DNA from: Lonepinella koalarum
GTDB taxonomy: Bacteria; Pseudomonadota; Gammaproteobacteria; Enterobacterales; Pasteurellaceae
Assembly: GCF_042926695.1 (NCBI RefSeq)
Contig: NZ_CP170642.1
Location: forward strand, 2,170,001-2,234,000
DNA length: 64,000 nucleotides
Direction: 5' to 3'
The notes under the pieces were generated by a model. It worked only from the letters and a program-made list of their open reading frames with translations, was not told where the DNA came from and ran no database searches. The position numbers were made by a program, and so were the translations under genes. Below, in pieces: positions 60,981 to 64,000 of the stretch (positions are counted from its first letter, which is position 1; every line of letters begins with the position of its first letter).

Positions 60981-61070
60981 AATGTTCTCCATTAAAAGAT
61001 TGATAAATAAGCCCGAAGGCTAGGTTGTTAATAAAATAGTCTCTTTTTTAAACTAAAAAGAAAAAGTTTT

Positions 61071-61862
61071 TTAATGATCCGCTTTATTATAAGCAATACT
61101 CAAATAAACGATTGTCAGCATCATAAAGATAAAAGCCTGTAAAGTAACGATTAAAATATGGAAAATTGCCCAAGCTAAATGCAATGGAATACCTAAGGCT
61201 TGTAAAGCAAAATTATCCGCCATATACATCACGGCAATTAAAATAAAGATCAACTCACCTGCATACATATTACCAAATAAACGGAATGCTAATGAAATAG
61301 GTTTAGCTAATAAGGTTACTGTTTCAAGAATAAAGTTGACAGGAATGAAAGCCCAATGATTAAAAGGATGAAGGGTATATTCTTTGACTAAACCACTAAA
61401 TCCTTTTGATTTAACCGTATAAAATAAGATAAGGCAGAATACACAAATAGACATACCCAAGGTTGCACTAATATCTGCTGTTGGTACTGCACGTAAATGA
61501 TGAATACCTAATAAATTAGCAAACTCTGGTAAAAAATCCACAGGAATAAGGTCAATAGCATTCATAATGAACACCCAACAGAAAATAGTCAACGCCAGTG
61601 GTGCAATAACATTGCGCGAACCATGGAAATTATCTTTGACTAAACCATCAACCCATTCAATAACGATTTCGACAAAACATTGTAATTTTCCTGGAACACC
61701 TGAAGTTGCTTTTTTAGCCACTTTTGAAAAAATTAATAAGAAAATAGCACCAGATACAAAAGAAAAAAACAGAGTATCTAAATGCACTGACCAAAAACTA
61801 TCCCCTGATGAAAGGAATGTTAAATGGTGACTAATATAATCAGCAGTAGTTAAATTTGACAT
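61071..61862 (-). CDS. atpB: ATP synthase subunit a
   Basis: AtpB is the stator channel protein of Fo. The 263-residue membrane protein has the helix SLAFRLFGNMYAGELIFILI with the essential Arg and the partner residues near the C-terminus (ILIVTLQAFIFMMLTIVYLS). It follows atpI after 25 bases and precedes atpE after about 90 bases. Confidence 0.97.
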   Translation of the reverse strand: MSNLTTADYISHHLTFLSSGDSFWSVHLDTLFFSFVSGAIFLLIFSKVAKKATSGVPGKLQCFVEIVIEWVDGLVKDNFHGSRNVIAPLALTIFCWVFIMNAIDLIPVDFLPEFANLLGIHHLRAVPTADISATLGMSICVFCLILFYTVKSKGFSGLVKEYTLHPFNHWAFIPVNFILETVTLLAKPISLAFRLFGNMYAGELIFILIAVMYMADNFALQALGIPLHLAWAIFHILIVTLQAFIFMMLTIVYLSIAYNKADH

Positions 61863-61887
61863 ACTAATAAAACCTTTATCTAGATTA

Positions 61888-62274
61888 TTAATTACGTTGT
61901 TTAAATATATTCAAAATAAACGGTAATAGACTATTCAAAGCAAGAGCTACAAAAAAGCCTATAAAAAAAACTAATATATTATTTGTTATCAAATACTTAA
62001 TTGAAATAACAATGAGTATAATAGCAAAAAGAAATTTAATTGCTTCAAGACGATAAAATAATGTTATATCTATTGGTTTACCCTTTTTAACGAAAAAAGC
62101 AATATAAATAACAAAAACACTTGGAACAAAAATAACCAAAAATCCTATGCTAAAAGCATAAGCAAAGTCATTATTATACAAAAATAATATACCAAAAATA
62201 GCAATTAAAACAATAATTTCAATAAGATATACTTTTTTATATAATTTTTGAGCTCGTTGCAGTACAGCTGACAT
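61888..62274 (-). CDS. atpI: ATP synthase protein I
   Basis: AtpI is a small non-essential membrane protein, thought to help c-ring assembly or Mg2+ supply. The 128-residue protein has four membrane helices. Sequence is poorly conserved in this family, and the region is markedly AT-rich compared with the rest of the operon. Identity rests mainly on its place as first gene before atpB and on its topology. Confidence 0.88.
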   Translation of the reverse strand: MSAVLQRAQKLYKKVYLIEIIVLIAIFGILFLYNNDFAYAFSIGFLVIFVPSVFVIYIAFFVKKGKPIDITLFYRLEAIKFLFAIILIVISIKYLITNNILVFFIGFFVALALNSLLPFILNIFKQRN

Positions 62275-62333
62275 TGTTTACGCTCACAAAAATCCAAAAA
62301 TAATCAAACAGACTAATGTCTGAAAGTTGCCAA

Positions 62334-62362
62334 ATTATCACCTATAAAAGTTATTATTGCAA
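62334..62362 (-). promoter_or_regulatory. Predicted promoter of the atp operon
   Basis: On the minus strand TTGCAA (plus 62357-62362) and GATAAT (plus 62334-62339) are 17 bases apart, about 55 bases before atpI. A small CAGAC/GTCTG hairpin (near 62310-62323) lies in the leader. Confidence 0.6.
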
Positions 62363-62466
62363 TAAATTAAGCGATAAAACCGAACTTAGATCAAAATTTT
62401 GTGAGTTTTATAGCGCTTTTTTAATCAAATTGACTTTTTTAATGCAAGTAAAAATATTAACTTAGA

Positions 62467-63105
62467 CTACACCTTTTTTATTAACACCAAGTGTCGTTCA
62501 CCGACTAATTCTGGCACTTGCAATGCAATCACCTGTTGAACTGTAAATTCCGTCGTAAGTTGTTGCACTTCATCCTGATGATATTGTCCTTTCAATGCAT
62601 AAAATAAACCTTTTTCATTGATTAAATGCTGACACCAATCGGTCATATCAGACAGTGAAGCAAAAGCTCGGCTTAATACACCGTCAAATAAATGATCGGG
62701 TTTAAATTCTTCTACTCGACTTAATACGGGATAGACGTTAGTCAATCCTAATTCACACACTGCATTACGAACAAAGCTAATGCGTTTACCCAAACTATCA
62801 AGTAAATAAAATTGCTTATCTGGATTAATAATCGCTAAGGGTAAACCCGGTAATCCCGGTCCCGTCCCCACATCAATAAAATATTTACCTTGTAAATAAG
62901 GACTTACAACGAGACTATCCATAATATGTTTTACTAACATATCTTGCGGATCACGCACAGAAGTTAAATTATAAGCTTTATTCCATTTATGTAATAATAA
63001 CACCAACTGTACTAATTGCGTTTTTTGCAGATCAGTCAAGCAAAGTGCGGTGTTTTTTAACAAAAATTCTAATTTTTCAGCTAAAATTTGTTGTAAATTA
63101 TTCAC
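62467..63105 (-). CDS. rsmG: 16S rRNA (guanine(527)-N(7))-methyltransferase RsmG
   Basis: RsmG methylates G527 of 16S rRNA. The 212-residue protein has WNKAYNLTSVRD, the SAM-binding motif FIDVGTGPGLPGLPLAI (about residue 76) and SRAFASLSDMTDW. Its start overlaps the mnmG stop codon by eight bases, the usual gidA-gidB arrangement, and the atp operon follows. An uptake signal lies at about 63042 within its 5' end. Confidence 0.96.
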   Translation of the reverse strand: MNNLQQILAEKLEFLLKNTALCLTDLQKTQLVQLVLLLHKWNKAYNLTSVRDPQDMLVKHIMDSLVVSPYLQGKYFIDVGTGPGLPGLPLAIINPDKQFYLLDSLGKRISFVRNAVCELGLTNVYPVLSRVEEFKPDHLFDGVLSRAFASLSDMTDWCQHLINEKGLFYALKGQYHQDEVQQLTTEFTVQQVIALQVPELVGERHLVLIKKV

Positions 63106-64000
63106 TACGTTTTAACATTCCCTGTTTTTTCAAATTCACCAATAAAATGGAAATGGCAGCAGGCGTAATACCTGAAATGCGACTGGCTTGTCCAATAGAG
63201 ACGGGACGATGTTGTTCTAATTTAGCCCGCACTTCATTAGAAAGTCCTACCACTAAACTATAATCAAAACGTTCTGGAATAACGGTATTTTCATGACGTT
63301 TTTGTTTTTCAATTTCTTCTTGCTGATGTTCAATATAGCCTTGATATTTAATTGCTATTTCTACTTGTTCGGCAGCCTGTTTATCTTCCAAAGCTGGCGC
63401 AAATAAAGCGGTTTTAGTTAAAATATCATACGTTATTTCAGGGCGACGTAATAAATCAATACCGTTAGCTTCACGCACAATAGAGGTATTTACTAAGTTA
63501 TTGATTTCATCTAAATGTTCAGATTTTGTGTGAATCCAAATTTGTTTTAAACGTTCTTGTTCTTTGGCGATATTATCCATTTTTTGATTAAATCTCACCC
63601 AACGTTTTTCATCTATTAAACCTAGTTTGCGAGCAATTGGGGTTAAACGAATATCGGCGTTATCTTCACGTAATAATAAACGATATTCCGCTCGAGAAGT
63701 GAAGACACGGTAGGGTTCTTTTGTGCCAAGGGTACAAAGATCATCCACTAATACACCAACGTATGCTTGATCACGGCGTGGATACCAAGGATCTTTTTGT
63801 TGCACAAACAATCCTGCGTTAATGCCTGCTAACAATCCCTGAGCTGCCGCTTCTTCATAACCTGTGGTGCCATTAATTTGACCCGCAAAGAATAATCCTT
63901 TAATCGTTTTGGTTTCTAAAGTAGGTTTTAAATCTCTAGGATCGAAATAATCATATTCAATAGCATAACCGGGTTTCACAATGCGCGTTTTTTCTAGTCC
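63098..64000 (-). CDS. mnmG: tRNA modification enzyme MnmG, C-terminal part (truncated by window edge)
   Basis: MnmG with MnmE adds the carboxymethylaminomethyl group to wobble U34 of certain tRNAs, using FAD. The frame is open to base 64000 and has no start; about 300 of roughly 630 residues are present, beginning GLEKTRIVKPGYAIEYDYFD. Visible motifs are GLFFAGQINGTTGYEEAAAQG, in part, and ASRISGITPAAISILLVNLK near the C-terminus. It overlaps rsmG by eight bases. Confidence 0.97.
   Translation of the reverse strand, partial: GLEKTRIVKPGYAIEYDYFDPRDLKPTLETKTIKGLFFAGQINGTTGYEEAAAQGLLAGINAGLFVQQKDPWYPRRDQAYVGVLVDDLCTLGTKEPYRVFTSRAEYRLLLREDNADIRLTPIARKLGLIDEKRWVRFNQKMDNIAKEQERLKQIWIHTKSEHLDEINNLVNTSIVREANGIDLLRRPEITYDILTKTALFAPALEDKQAAEQVEIAIKYQGYIEHQQEEIEKQKRHENTVIPERFDYSLVVGLSNEVRAKLEQHRPVSIGQASRISGITPAAISILLVNLKKQGMLKRSE

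Noticed and set aside
1..64000. CRISPR array
   Set aside because: No set of regularly spaced direct repeats was seen; the recurring 9-mer is the dispersed uptake signal.

Overview
The window is a chromosomal segment of a Pasteurellaceae bacterium from the Haemophilus/Aggregatibacter/Pasteurella side of the family. Two things show this. The 9-base DNA uptake signal AAGTGCGGT (or its complement ACCGCACTT) recurs more than 25 times, often as inverted pairs that double as terminators. The gene neighbourhoods (asnC/asnA, yheO-tusDCB, yihI-hemN, mutY-yggX-mltC, rhodanese-secB-gpsA-cysE, the atp operon beside rsmG-mnmG) are gamma-proteobacterial. The DNA is AT-rich and densely coded. I cannot name the genus or species from the sequence alone. 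No prophage, CRISPR array, plasmid function or defence island is visible.

Layout. 1-9.2 kb: 3' part of lptD, a zinc-ribbon protein, yheO-tusDCB, fkpA, slyX, a DUF465 gene, then asnC<>asnA and glnB-amtB (ammonium uptake and use). 9.2-15.2 kb: yihI-DUF2489-hemN, corA with a long leader, an orphan outer-membrane protein, trmB-yggL. 15.2-18.8 kb: an MFS exporter and a TonB-dependent haem-type receptor lying between trmB and mutY. 18.9-24.9 kb: mutY-yggX-mltC, tRNA-Phe and tRNA-Asn, rlmJ, and tkt behind a near-consensus CRP site. 24.9-33.2 kb: a DeoR-type regulator, mutS, cysE-gpsA-secB-rhodanese, dtd-yihY, trmL. 33.5-41.8 kb: an oxidoreductase, a flavin reductase, a pirin, gltS, ridA, gph, trpS, a DUF3108 protein, glpX and zapB. 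41.9-48.1 kb: glpR, an IS200/IS605 relic, glpK, glpT and glpD. 48.2-55.1 kb: fluC, a Cof phosphatase and ilvGM-ilvD-ilvA. 55.3-64 kb: the complete atpIBEFHAGDC operon, rsmG and the 3' part of mnmG (both ends of the window cut genes).

How the genes work together. AmtB imports ammonium under GlnB control and AsnA uses ammonia to make asparagine under AsnC. GlpT imports glycerol-3-phosphate, GlpD oxidises it into the quinone pool, GlpK supplies it from glycerol and GlpX feeds gluconeogenesis; GlpR and CRP sites suggest shared control. IlvA, IlvGM and IlvD cover most of the isoleucine/valine route, with ilvE and ilvC elsewhere. Most genes are ordinary housekeeping genes.

The less ordinary content is in the gaps: a possible pseudoknot leader ahead of glnB, a leader of about 235 nt with mutually exclusive helices ahead of corA, a decayed IS200/IS605 element that keeps both ends and the tail of tnpB, three copies of a GTAGGG-ended inverted-repeat element, IS-end-like palindromes behind ilvA/atpC, and a chain of four hairpins ahead of an oxidoreductase gene. 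RNA structures were found by eye from complementarity and are inferences.
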